From Paralithodes platypus (taxonomy: Eukaryota; Arthropoda; Malacostraca; Decapoda; Lithodidae): DNA of 64,000 nucleotides. Positions within the stretch are counted from its first letter, which is position 1. Each line of letters opens with the position of its first letter. Below the pieces are notes generated by a model. That model did no database searches and was not told where the DNA came from. It worked only from the letters and a program-made list of their open reading frames with translations. The position numbers and the translations under genes were made by a program. Shown here in pieces: positions 43,237-53,201 of the stretch. The stretch lies in NCBI GenBank assembly GCA_032716605.1, contig CM064492.1, positions 48,955,406 to 49,019,405 of the forward strand, written 5' to 3'.

Positions 43237-44085
43237 GTACACTCGTATACCATAGTCTCTAACCCACTCATACATATTCGTTGACTTAACCTATTTCTAA
43301 TTATGGAAGTATATCTCTGGAAACGATTTTATGAATATAATTGTTTATACATCAACTACAAAACTATACAGGGTGTTCCAGTAATGCTTTTCATAAATTG
43401 TATGGTGGACTCATCAGACAAAAATAAGAATACATTACTCTATGAACATGAGGTTGAGTATTTATAATAACGGAGTTATTACACGATTTAAGTTAACGAT
43501 AGATACAATGCCATTCAGTCCAAGGGGTAATGTTGCCATTTTAGTGGATTATATCCATTTGGCCTTCGCTATCGCTTGCTAGCCTCAAGATATCCAAGAT
43601 ATCCAATCGGCGTTCTCTCTTCAGGCTAGCGAGCGGTAGCGAGCTGATGTTTTCGGTAGGAAAATCAAATCCGGCGAAGCCGGACATATTTTTCTACAGA
43701 AAAGTCAAATCGCTACTGCTCACTCACTATCTTGAGGCTAGCAAGCGATAGCGAAGGCCAAATGGATATAATCCACTAAAATGGCAACATTACCCCTTGG
43801 ACTGAATGGCATTGTATCTATCGTTAACTTAAATCGTGTAATAACTCCGTTATTATAAATACTCAACCTCATGTTCATAGAGTAATTTATTCTTATTTTT
43901 GTCTGATGAGTCCACCAATTAATTTATGAAAAGCATTACTGGAACACCCTGTATATACTAATCATTGAAAAGCAAGTTCTATCCAAAAATCAATATACAG
44001 TAGATAGTTATAATTGCATAAAGAAAAACATAGCGGGTCCACGATTTTTTTTTGAGTGGCCTAGAGACTATGGCATCCAAGTGTA
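43237..44085. mobile_element. Family V MITE split by a mariner-type foldback
   Basis: Ends GGTACACTCGTATACCATAG and, at the right, CTATGGCATCCAAGTGTAC. It is the reverse orientation of 19521-19780; the match is continuous if 43369-43951 and one TA are removed. Confidence 0.8.
43369..43951. mobile_element. Mariner-type foldback element, TA target
   Basis: 583 bp, CAGGGTGTTCCAGTAATGC at the left and its reverse at the right, flanked by TA. Inverted arms of ~215 bp share TCTATGAACATGAGGTTGAG and AATGTTGCCATTTTAGTGGA. CAGGGTG ends with TA duplication fit the IS630/Tc1/mariner group. The centre carries the same hairpin core as F1/F2 (GCGAGCGGTAGCGAGC, TCCGGCGAAGCCGGACATAT). Confidence 0.85.
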
Positions 44086-44246
44086 CAGTCGCGCTAATAA
44101 GCGATGTCTCGGCACCAAGTATATTATGTTAATCAATAATTGGTATCAGCAATATCTAAGCTTCATTTCTTCATATCGAGTGAAATATACAAACATGTTC
44201 CTACACTTACCCACCCTATTCAAGATCTGACAGACATTAAACTGTT

Positions 44247-44592
44247 TTCCTGGACCCCCTTCTCCCTAATGTTTAGCCCCACTAGTTTTGAGATTATAAG
44301 ACGTTCGGCCCATTAATTTGGCGATTTTAACACCTTTCGCCCCATTTCGTTGTCAATTTTAAGATCTTTCATGCCATTTAGGTGTCGATTTTTTCCTGGC
44401 GAGCGATAGCGAGCCTGCAATTTTAAGAGGAACCGGTCTTCGGCCGGGACATTTTTCTACCGAAAAATGTACACCTTTATTTTAAAGGGGGGGTCTAGGG
44501 TGTTCTAAGCTTGATGGAGGTCTAGGGAGGAAACTAAAAACATATATTATGAATAAATTAATTAATAGACCAAACAAACGGCCAGCCTCCCC
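44247..44592 (+). mobile_element. MITE F1
   Basis: From TTTTCCTGGACCCCCTTCTC to AGCCTCCCC-TTAA (44593). Core GGCGAGCGATAGCGAGCCTG, CGGTCTTCGGCCGG, CATTTTTCTACCGAAAAATG. The extreme left end is missing. Confidence 0.75.
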
Positions 44593-44632
44593 TTAATACA
44601 GCACAGAGCAAGCCAAACGTAATGACCGCTGG

Positions 44633-44838
44633 GACATGACTTATTAACGCCACCGTACATATACATGACTTATTAACGCCACCGTACATATACATGACTT
44701 ATTAACGCCACCGTACATATACATGACTTATTAACGCCACCGTACATATACATGACTTATTAACGCCACCGTACATATACATGACTTATTAACGCCACCG
44801 TACATATACATGACTTATTAACGCCACCGTACATATAC
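44633..44838. repeat. 29 bp minisatellite, about 7 copies
   Basis: Unit starts TTATTAACGCCACCGTACAT and ends ATACATGAC, contiguous at 44641, 44670, 44699, 44728, 44757, 44786 and 44815 with no spacers and almost no divergence. Confidence 0.95.
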
Positions 44839-44891
44839 AATCACGAGGTGGATACAGATTCACGTGGCAATCTGTACCAGTTATATGTTAA

Positions 44892-45264
44892 GGGGGGTCA
44901 CCTGCTTCATTTCCCTATCTCTCATTTTCTCTCTTTCTCTGGTTTCTATCCATTCGGCCCCATTCAGCCAACTGTTTTAAGATGCTTAACCCCATCCAGG
45001 TGTCGATTTCTTCCTGGCGAGCGACAGCGAACCAGCATTTATGGAGAAATCCGGCTTCGCCGGAAACATTTTTCTATCGAAAAATTTACAATTTAGCTTG
45101 CTGTCAAAACAAAACTAGATATATGCTAGCTCGCTACCGCTCGCCAGTAAAATATTGACACCTGGATGAGGGTAAACGTCTTAAAACAGTAGGCTGAATG
45201 GGGCCGAAAGGATACAAGCCAAAGAGAGAGGGAGAGAAAGAGAAAACAAGCGAGTTGGGCTCCC
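44892..45264. mobile_element. Foldback MITE F2
   Basis: TTAA at 44888-44891 and 45265-45268; left GGGGGGTCACCTGC, right GAGTTGGGCTCCC. Core at 45015-45145 as in 42790. Confidence 0.85.
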
Positions 45265-45268
45265 TTAA

Positions 45269-45616
45269 GGGGAGATGGGCCGGTTTTCTGCACCACTTTC
45301 TCCCTCGTGTTTAGCCCCATTAGATATCAGATGTTTAGATGTTTGCCCCATTAGTTAGTCGATTTTAAGACCTTTCGCCCCATTTCTTCGTCAATATTTA
45401 GACCTTTCGTGCTATTTAGGTGTCGAATTTTTCCCTGGCGAACGATAGTGAGCCTGTAATGTTGGAAGAACCGGGCTTCGGCCGGGAAATTTTTCTACCG
45501 AAAAATGTACAAATTAATCTAGAAGGGGAATCTAATGGATGTTTTTGTTTAAATTTGATGGAGGTCTAGGGAGGAAACTAGAAAAATAATTAACTCATGC
45601 AAAAATCGCCCAAAAA
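45269..45616 (+). mobile_element. MITE F1 abutting F2 at one TTAA
   Basis: Left GGGGAGATGGGCCGGTTTTC directly after the TTAA that ends F2; right end lost (GTGAACCATAATTG where others have CCCCTTAA). Confidence 0.8.
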
Positions 45617-46405
45617 GTGAACCATAATTGCAAAAAATAATACATAAAAAAAAAAAACATACACAAATAATATATTAAATAATTAATACATAAATAAATA
45701 AAATAAACATTTAAACCACGTACTAGTGAAGCTTAAACTTGCAACATCCGATGCTCCATAATTAATCTTGCCATTATTGTGTTGGCAATCGGCATGAAAA
45801 ATTAATTCACCTAATACATTCATTTTTCACCAAATTTAATCAACAGTATTATACAATCCACGCTTAATTAACTATTTTTAAAAGTCTAGTTCCAATAATT
45901 CCCTCAAACCCACTTGAATGAAGGAATACATTTTATTCCTCTATCATTATATATTTTATTTTCGAATAGAAAAGTGTAGCTACTGACAAATGTTTGTGAG
46001 CTTTCGCGATTTTCTTAATGCAAATATATTTATTTAGATTGATGTACGGATCAAATCAGCTATATATTGATAAATATATAATATGTATTTATTAGTATAT
46101 AGCTAATTAGATCTGAACATCAATCTAAACGGACGCATTTGCATACAGAATATCGCTTTGGACTAAAAAACCTTCTTTCCGTGAGCCATTTTGAGTGTGC
46201 CAAATCTTTCCTAACCTAAATAATAAAATAGTCTGATGGAAATCAGAATATAGCTAAAATAAAGTTATGGTAAAGAAGCTGCAGAGTTCATCATAGTTCT
46301 TGCAAACAGTCATTTCGCCCTCTAAGAATTTCGCTCTGTCACTTCGCTCGCATTGTTAAGAGTCACCATCTAACCTCACACCTTGCCTAACTTATCCTAG
46401 CATAA
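45617..46405. other. AT-rich spacer
   Basis: No gene. A-rich run 45640-45660 and scattered AACCT-like words at 46205 and 46372-46400. Confidence 0.55.
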
Positions 46406-46998
46406 CATAAGGGGGTAGTGCTTGTTTATTTGGTCTATATATTTGTGTATTAAATATTTTTGAGTTTCTTCGCTAGACCCCCATCAAGCTTAAAAAAACA
46501 CTCCCAAGAACCCCTTTCAAGATAAATTTGTAAAATTTTTGATAGAAAATGTCCCGGCCGAAGGCCGCTTCCTTCTAAAATTGCAGACTCGCTATCGCTC
46601 GTCAGGGAAAAATCGACACCAAAATGGCACGAAAGGTCTTAATATTTACAACGAAATGAGGCAAAAGGTCTCAAAATCATTAAACTAACGGAACAAACGT
46701 CTTAAAACCTCAAAACTAATATGCTAAACATGAGGGAGAAGGGGATCCAGAAAAAGCGAGTACTACCACGACCTCCTATATACAAGGCCTGTGCGATGGT
46801 CTCGTGACGTCAGCACTACGTCACCACACTTGGTCCATCGGTCTGTGACTGACCATCACCCCTTCCCTCACCACGGCAGTACCTACCTAGCCAGTCCTGA
46901 ACACTCTGCGCGTGAGAAGGCAGCATGTCTGTGTTTGTTTTAATCAAAGAATTCACGGATATATTCATGAGTAACTCGATTCAGTGGTTCATATTACG

Positions 46999-47152
46999 AT
47001 GCCAAATAAGTGTTGTGTGCCATTGTGCAAAGGTAATTATGCCAGTGGCCCAAAAGTGTGTGTTTTTTTCGTTCCCAACAAATGAAATATTGTCGAACGA
47101 GTGGCTTAGAGCTATAAAGAGAGACCATTTTACTCCCAATCACAACAGCAAA
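46999..47152 (+). pseudogene. THAP transposase exon 1
   Basis: ATG 46999: MPNKCCVPLCKGNYASGPK holds the first Cys pair of the THAP C2CH zinc finger. A T-run at 47070-47076 shifts the frame, which continues as SFPTNEILSNEWLRAIKRDH to NHNSK. GTAAGT at 47153 is a consensus splice donor in phase with the acceptor at 49224. The protein would bind the transposon ends. Confidence 0.8.
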
Positions 47153-47516
47153 GTAAGTAGACCTACTTTATTATTATCGCCATTGTTAGTGTTGTCGTTC
47201 GATTACAGTGCAAGTATTTTATAGCGTAATGTAATACCATATAAACGAGAAATTAAGGAAACTGTAGCGAGCCCTAGCTCAAATATGGCGGGTCGGAGAA
47301 GTCAAGGTTAGATCTCGGTCAAGCTAATTTTACACGCCGAGAACACTATAATTCATAATATTACTGTCTATCACTCTAGAACTATCCAAAAGTTGCTTTA
47401 AAGCTATTTTTTTCATATTTGTTATGTTACATATTGTGATATACGTAATTAACTCAAACTGAATTAGATAATTGGCAATAATTAACAATATATGAAATAA
47501 AATAGTTACCCCTTAC

Positions 47517-47840
47517 TTTTTTTTTTTTTTTTTTTCCTATATTCCAACTTACTTCCTCACGGGCATAGGCTGAGAGCCTTAACATTCACCGCTTTACAAT
47601 GAACAGTGAAGCCCGTGAGGTCTTGTTCCAGTCTAGGGAGTGAGACATGTGAAGCACGTAGAGTACAACGAGCACCTGCCATCTTGCCTTCACATGAGGC
47701 ACGGTGCTCACTCATGGCCCGAAACGACCCCATCTCTGAAGCCACCTCGTTCCCGTGCTTCACTGTCTCACCCCCTACACTCGGACTCTCACACTTACAC
47801 ACACACAACGCCACCTGTTGAGCAGATAACTCACCAGGCA
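47517..47840 (-). mobile_element. Possible retroposed sequence with poly-A (minus)
   Basis: A T-run (47517-47536) borders GC-richer sequence unlike the surroundings, as expected for a minus-strand insertion with a poly-A tail. No identity recognised; its ORFs lack motifs. Confidence 0.35.
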
Positions 47841-47889
47841 TTGCACCCCTATAGCATATTTTGAATATGGGAATATTCATACAGTGCTA

Positions 47890-48085
47890 TTTAATCAGGG
47901 AACAATGAGGGTATTTTATTGACGTTTCGGTGGGCTTGTGGTAATGCACTGATACTAGGTACAGCACAAATTCCATCCCAATAATATCTTCCCATTGATA
48001 CATCGGGATTTGAACCCGGGACCTTTGGATTACCAGGCCAGTGGCAAGACCACTCCACCACACCCTCCCCACACTTGATGCGTTT
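47890..48085 (-). mobile_element. tRNA-derived SINE
   Basis: The minus strand starts with TGGTGGAGTGG (A box) and CCCGGGTTCAAATCCCGATG (B box with T-stem), then a ~110 bp body ending CCGAAACGTCAATAAAATAC. It sits in the P-like element's intron. A tail microsatellite is absent. Confidence 0.65.
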
Positions 48086-48149
48086 TCCCTTATACTCTAT
48101 CAAATAGTTCATTGGATACCTCATTTCTCCATATACAGTAGATTGTATC

Positions 48150-48153
<4 letters not shown>

Positions 48154-48201
<48 letters not shown>

Positions 48202-48329
48202 CTATTTTTACACCAACCAACTTCACATCTAAACTCAATTAATGAAATCAACAAATACATGTGACACTCACATCGAAATTCCGCGCATTTATGCTTTACG
48301 CTATCAAGACAGTTATATATACAGTATAA

Positions 48330-48411
<82 letters not shown>
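48154..48411. repeat. TA and GA microsatellites
   Basis: TA at 48154-48200 and 48333-48381, GA at 48382-48412. Confidence 0.9.
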
Positions 48412-48416
<5 letters not shown>

Positions 48417-48766
48417 ACCGTACTAGTCGATACTTTTTGCAGTATTCCATTTATTTTGTAAGTTTCTTTCACTTGAGATGAGTTTTTAATATGCTGCAGC
48501 AGTAGGCTACTATATATTTCATTCATGTTATATAATTGGCTAATAAAGCCAATATTTCTGGTTCCATTCACGAGCACTTATATTTATTGTATTTATATAT
48601 TCGTTAAGGCCACACATACTGTATGTAAGCATATATTAACAGAACTTTTAACATGTAGGTCTATATAATCATATAAGTTAATATATGGAGACATACTAAA
48701 TATAATACGAATTTTCATAATTACTTAAGTGCATAGCCATTGGTAACATGACGATAACGGTTTGCA

Positions 48767-48802
48767 GTAACTTCGGCCCTCATGCAACAGGGCCGAAGTT
48801 AC
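48767..48802. repeat. Perfect short palindrome
   Basis: GTAACTTCGGCCCT, 8-base loop, AGGGCCGAAGTTAC: a perfect 14 bp stem in AT-rich intron DNA. Confidence 0.85.
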
Positions 48803-49224
48803 TTCTACAAATTAATCCCAACACAATGGCACAATTTTTAACCATTTGTTTTGGCTACGATTTTATTCAGTTTAAAAAGGACCATGTTACTTACTATTTT
48901 GATAGATGTCTTGATTTAAACATTATTGGAAATACAAAACATACATACCGGTACCTTCACTAAACTTTCACAATACCAACAGTACCTCGACTGAGTGAGA
49001 AGAAAATTAATAAATATTTTCAATTATCTATACAGTAGTCATACTAGGTTTGTTTCTTATCTTGGGTATTTATATATATTTATATTATGCTATAAATTCA
49101 AATAATCCTACTAATGTAATTAATAGTTATTATTACAATACCAACTCTTTATTTAAAATATAATAGTTCATGCTCACAAACAATCGGTCAGTATAAGTAA
49201 CACATTCCACTCACCTGTTTACAG

Positions 49225-50221
49225 GTGTGTGAACTACACTTCTGTCCAGAGGATATAGAGAGAGAGACGTCATGCTTTGATGAGAGAACTGGGATCAAAC
49301 TTACAGCCAAATGCCAAGGCTTCGTAAGGGAGCAGTCCCATCAAAGTTACCCAACTGTCCCTCCTATCTATCAAGAACATCTTCGTCGAGAGAATCACCA
49401 GCAGGAAGGAGATGTAGAAAGGAAGAGGTTGCAATCCAGACTGCTATTGCACAAAGTGTTGTTGAGGATTTACAACACAAACAAAACAAGAAATTTGCAA
49501 CACTGAATGAGCTGAGAGAGAAACTGGATTCTCTGGATACATTCTGGAAAGTAATTGAGCAAGAGGATTCAGTTTTGATTTGTCACATTATTCACAAACC
49601 ACTCCCTAAAATTAACTTGTCTCTAGCTATTGATAATACCTGTGCAGTGAAAGTATTTGTCGATGATGTTGAGATGCACAAGCTAGGGAACTACCCCATT
49701 CCTTCTTGATCAAGGATATGGATTCTCTCAAGGAGTTGTTAGGCAACCTTAAAAAGTGCGATACCGAGAAAGGTACTTCTAGTCCTGGCAGGTTTATTTT
49801 TCTCTTGCAGCTTGCTATTTCTGTCTTGACACTTTTGCAAGAGGAGTCATCTAAGCACAAAAATACTCTGAGAGTAATATGCGAACAGATAAGAACATAA
49901 GAAAATGGGAGTCTGCAGAAAGCCGATTGGCCTAAGCAAGGCAGATCCCAGATGCACTTAATGACCCTAAAAAAGATTGAATATTAACCAGAGTTCATGG
50001 TATTTTCATCCCTCATGTACAACTGCTCTCCCCAAGGATATAGACTATTAAGGAATATAGGATATTTAATCTTGCCTTGCTACTCAACAATTAGAAGACT
50101 AACATTATCCCAAAATATGAGCCCAGCAGCTGAACAGCATAATAGTAAATTTCTCTCCTACATTAAGAACAAGTTTAAATTGTTATCACCAAATGATCAA
50201 ACAGTGACATTAATTACTTAA
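49225..50221 (+). pseudogene. THAP transposase exon 2 and following P-like region
   Basis: After a TTTACAG acceptor, VCELHFCPEDIE completes the C2CH finger. One base is lost near 49308, then KGAVPSKLPNCPSYLS, typical of THAP/P proteins, and a coiled-coil-like region. A frameshift near 49705 and TAA stops near 49898 and 49984 follow. The last part (SLMYNCSPQGYRLLRNIG, FLSYIKNKFKLLSPND) matches the P/THAP9 transposase just before its catalytic domain, then ends. Confidence 0.8.
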
Positions 50222-50230
50222 TACAACGAC

Positions 50231-50412
50231 AATGTAACATAGTCAGTTTAATGATATATCGAGGAGTAAGCATAGATATGAAGAGTGTAACAATGGAACA
50301 TAGTCAGCTTAATGATATATCGAGGAGTAAGCATAAATATGAAGAGTTTAACAATGTTACATAGTCAGTTTAATGATATATCGAGGAGTAAGCATAAATA
50401 TGAAGAGTGTAA
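50231..50412. repeat. ~63 bp direct repeat, three copies, near the P-like 3' end
   Basis: Unit: ACATAGTCAGTTTAATGATA then TATCGAGGAGTAAGCATA and ATGAAGAGTGTAACAATG. Copies start near 50237, 50299 and 50360 and differ at few positions. Subterminal repeats can be transposase binding sites. Confidence 0.8.
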
Positions 50413-50596
50413 GTGGGAATATGTGGGAGTGTGAGCCCGCCACCCAGCGCGCGAGTGGCCTGGACTTGTGACGTCACGGGCCAGCGCACAGGCCTTGTAT
50501 ATAGGAGGCCGTGGTACTACCCCCTTTAACTTTTTACTTTACCTTACCTAACCTAACCTTGCACGGTGTAACTTATCCTAACGTAATCTAACATAT

Positions 50597-51128
50597 GCCC
50601 AACCCCGAAAGGGGTTGAAATAGGGGAGCTATCCCCTCGCCAAAGGTGGCTTTCTAGGGCCTTTCCTAGCTGATGCTGAGAGGATTGGGTTCTAGTCATG
50701 TGGTGATGGGCTGGTCTATCAGAGTGAGAGCTGAGCTATCTCTGCCATACCCATAGCTTACTCTGACTGTTCCTTTTACTTATATATTTTCTAGATCTCA
50801 AGTGACGGCGTCTCTTCCGTGGATTGACCTCCCAATCTCCCAACCTAGAGGTTGGCAGATTGGAAGCCAAAGCGTCACATTTTTCCTTTGCCATCAACTT
50901 TCTCTTCATAATTGCTGAGGGGCACAGGGCCCTGGGTGGGTCTTTGGTTTCCCAGGCGTTTCCATACCCTCCTCAGCTCCCCGCCATGGAGTGGCTTCAG
51001 TCACCCAGGCTTTATTGTGGTAGGCAGGGATGGTTCTGTGGGGGCGCTCAGTTATGGCCTTGGCCTTGCTCGGGGCCTTGGGGCTGTTCGGCCAGGCAGC
51101 CTGGAGAACAGCAACAACAACAACAAAA
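50597..51128 (+). mobile_element. CAA-tailed SINE-like repeat, copy 2
   Basis: Begins GCCCAACCCCGAAAGGGGTT and ends GCAACAACAACAACAAAAA. Flanks CCTAACGTAATCTAAC / CCTAATGTAACTTAAC look like a diverged ~16 bp target duplication. Same family as 16993-17425 and 51228-51745. Confidence 0.7.
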
Positions 51129-51145
51129 ATCCTAATGTAACTTAA

Positions 51146-51877
51146 CCCTTTGAGTACCAGCGACGTGTGTTATATTTTCCTCTAGCTGTATTTAGATGAT
51201 ATCATGTAGCTTAAGAAGGATCTGCGGTAGTTGTTGTTGTTGTTGTTCCCCATGCTGCCTGGCCGAACAGCCCCAAGGCCCTGAGCAAGGCCAAGGCCAT
51301 AACCGAGCACCCCCACAGAACCCTCCCACCGACCACAATAAAGCCTGGATGACCTAAGCCACTCCATGGCGGGGAGCTGAGGAGGGTGTGGAAACGCCCG
51401 GGAAATCAAAGCCCCACCCAGGGCCCTGTGCCCCTCAGCAATTATGAAGAGAAAGTTGAGGGGCAAGGGAAAAATGTGACGCTTTGGCTTCCAATCTTGG
51501 TAGATTGGGAGGTCAATCCACGGAAGAGACGCCGTCACTTGAGATCTAGAAAATATATAAGTAAAAGGAACAGTCAGAGTAAGCTATGGGTATGGCAGAG
51601 ATTGCTCAGTTCTCACTCTGATAGACCAGCCCATCACCACATGACTAGAACCCAATCCTCTCGGCATCAGCTAGGAAAGGCCCTAGAAAGCCGCCTTTGG
51701 CGGGGGGATAGCTCCCCTATTTCAACCCTTTTCGGGGTTGGGCACCTGCCGGTAGTTAAAAGGGTTGGTGGAAATAGTTTGATGCCTTATTATTGTAGGA
51801 GGTTCTTCCTAAGCTGAATAAAATTGTCTAATCATTGTCAGAATATAATTAACAGGATGTCACCAGTACTGAATGGG
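51146..51877. mobile_element. PB1 MITE interrupted by a CAA-tailed repeat
   Basis: TTAA at 51142-51145 and 51878-51881. Left CCCTTTGAGTACCAGCGACG, right reversed CCCATTCAGTACTGGTGACA. Confidence 0.75.
51228..51745 (-). mobile_element. CAA-tailed SINE-like repeat, copy 3
   Basis: Reverse of copy 2, with TTGTTGTTGTTG at its left edge; inserted in PB1 with CTGCGGTAG / CTGCCGGTAG flanks. Confidence 0.7.
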
Positions 51878-51939
51878 TTAAGATAACCACACCTCACTCC
51901 ACCAAAGCTTACCTATCTATCTATCCAGCTATCTATCTA

Positions 51940-52920
51940 TATATCGCCAGACGCCTCAATCCCCAAGGGGTGGCTACGAATTAATCACCCTCATGCTCCT
52001 CTGTAATCTGTCAGCCGGCGCATTTCCTCCCGCTCCACACCTCTCAACTCCATCTTTCCATCTAACTCTCGGTCTGCTCTCCCTCTCTACCCTTCCACAT
52101 CACTCTCATACACTCTTTTAGTCATTCTCTCAATCTGTATATGCTCCACGTGACCAAGCCATCTCAAGGTGTTCTTTTTCAGTCTCCAGCATATTGATAT
52201 CCATCCCAAAAAAATAAAAATAAAACAAAATAAAAATAATAAAAACACCGCTCTCTACTACCTGGGATGTCTGTCTGTCTCTCCATGTCAACTCACACAT
52301 ATTGTTCAAGTTATTAATTTTGACTCCTCCCACACTCGATTTGTGCCTCTCCAATAACGTTCATTCTTCACTTCCGTAAGTCAATGTAAGGATCACCACA
52401 CTATCATGCAGTGTCTTCTTTTATTCCCATGCTCACCTCCCTATTCCTAGTCATTGCTTTCAGCGTACCTACAAACCTCCTTTCCTGGTGCACCTTCTCT
52501 CGCACTTCATCCTTTAAACTCCCATCTTTACTCATCGCACTACCCAAGTACTTAAATGGTCTGACGTGTTCCATTGCCTGGTCATTCAATGAGAATTAAT
52601 TCCTTTTAAAGACAATAACCTTACTCTTTAAGACATTGACCTTCAGCTTCAGTTTTTCGCAGACAGTACCAAACATGTTCACCAAACACTGCAACTCCCA
52701 CTCATTAGCACCCAATAGAACTGTATTACCAGCAAAGCAGCAGTAAAGGCAATACACACCTACATCCTTCTCTTACCAGGGTTACTCCAACATCCACTGC
52801 TCTTCCTTATAATATTTCTGTCATGAGCCCTTTCACACATATACTCAACTACCATTGGGACATCACACACCCTTGTTATATTCCAATATTCAGATAAACA
52901 AGCTCATTCTATTCATCATC
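51940..52920 (-). pseudogene. LINE reverse transcriptase fragment, RTE-like, dead
   Basis: The minus strand reads CFAGNTVLLGANEWELQ near 52735 (the YADD block degraded to FAGN), LKLKVNVLKSKVIVFK near 52630, VRPFKYLGSAMSKDGSLKDE near 52540, then TLTYGSE near 52370 and a tail with LTWRDRQTSQ. Several frameshifts. Class by motif similarity to 18017-18665. Confidence 0.75.
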
Positions 52921-53197
52921 TACACACACCTAACTTAACCTAACGTAACATAACTTCCCCTAACCTAAAGTCGTCTTACCTCCCCTCCCCTAAACTTACC
53001 TCACCTAATCTATCCTTACCTAATCTCACTCTAACCCACTTAGCCTTAAATAACTTCACTTACCCAAACACCACCTCACCTCACCTAACTGTAATACCCT
53101 GTACCCGCAAAAATCCCGCAACCACAATACTACCCGAGTTGACGTCTGGGATATCGTAAAATAGTCGTAGGTTGAGTATAAGAAACCCACCACGTGA
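52921..53197. repeat. Degenerate CCTAA-type tract and spacer
   Basis: Loosely repeated CTAAC/CCTAA words (52925-53090), possibly decayed telomere-like repeat. No gene. Confidence 0.5.
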
Positions 53198-53201
53198 TCA
53201 G

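Larger units (their letters stand above)
46768..50513 (+). mobile_element. P-like (THAP) DNA transposon, internally deleted
   Basis: 3746 bp, flanked by GTACTACC on both sides (46760-46767, 50514-50521): 8 bp as in P elements. TIR: left ACGACCTCCTATATACAAGG-CCTGTGCG, right reversed CACGGCCTCCTATATACAAG, extending to a TGACGTCA near each end. It encodes a broken THAP transposase. The intron is enlarged by SINE and microsatellite insertions; the catalytic C-terminal part is missing. Confidence 0.88.
46411..50526 (-). mobile_element. MITE F1 variant hosting a P-like transposon
   Basis: Left GGGGGTAGTGCTTG; right GTACTACCCCC (50514-50524). Interior has the F1 core reversed at 46530-46610. The P-like element sits inside the right terminal repeat. 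Confidence 0.7.

Noticed and set aside
44633..44838. CRISPR-like array
   Set aside because: Units are contiguous 29-mers without spacers, in eukaryotic DNA.
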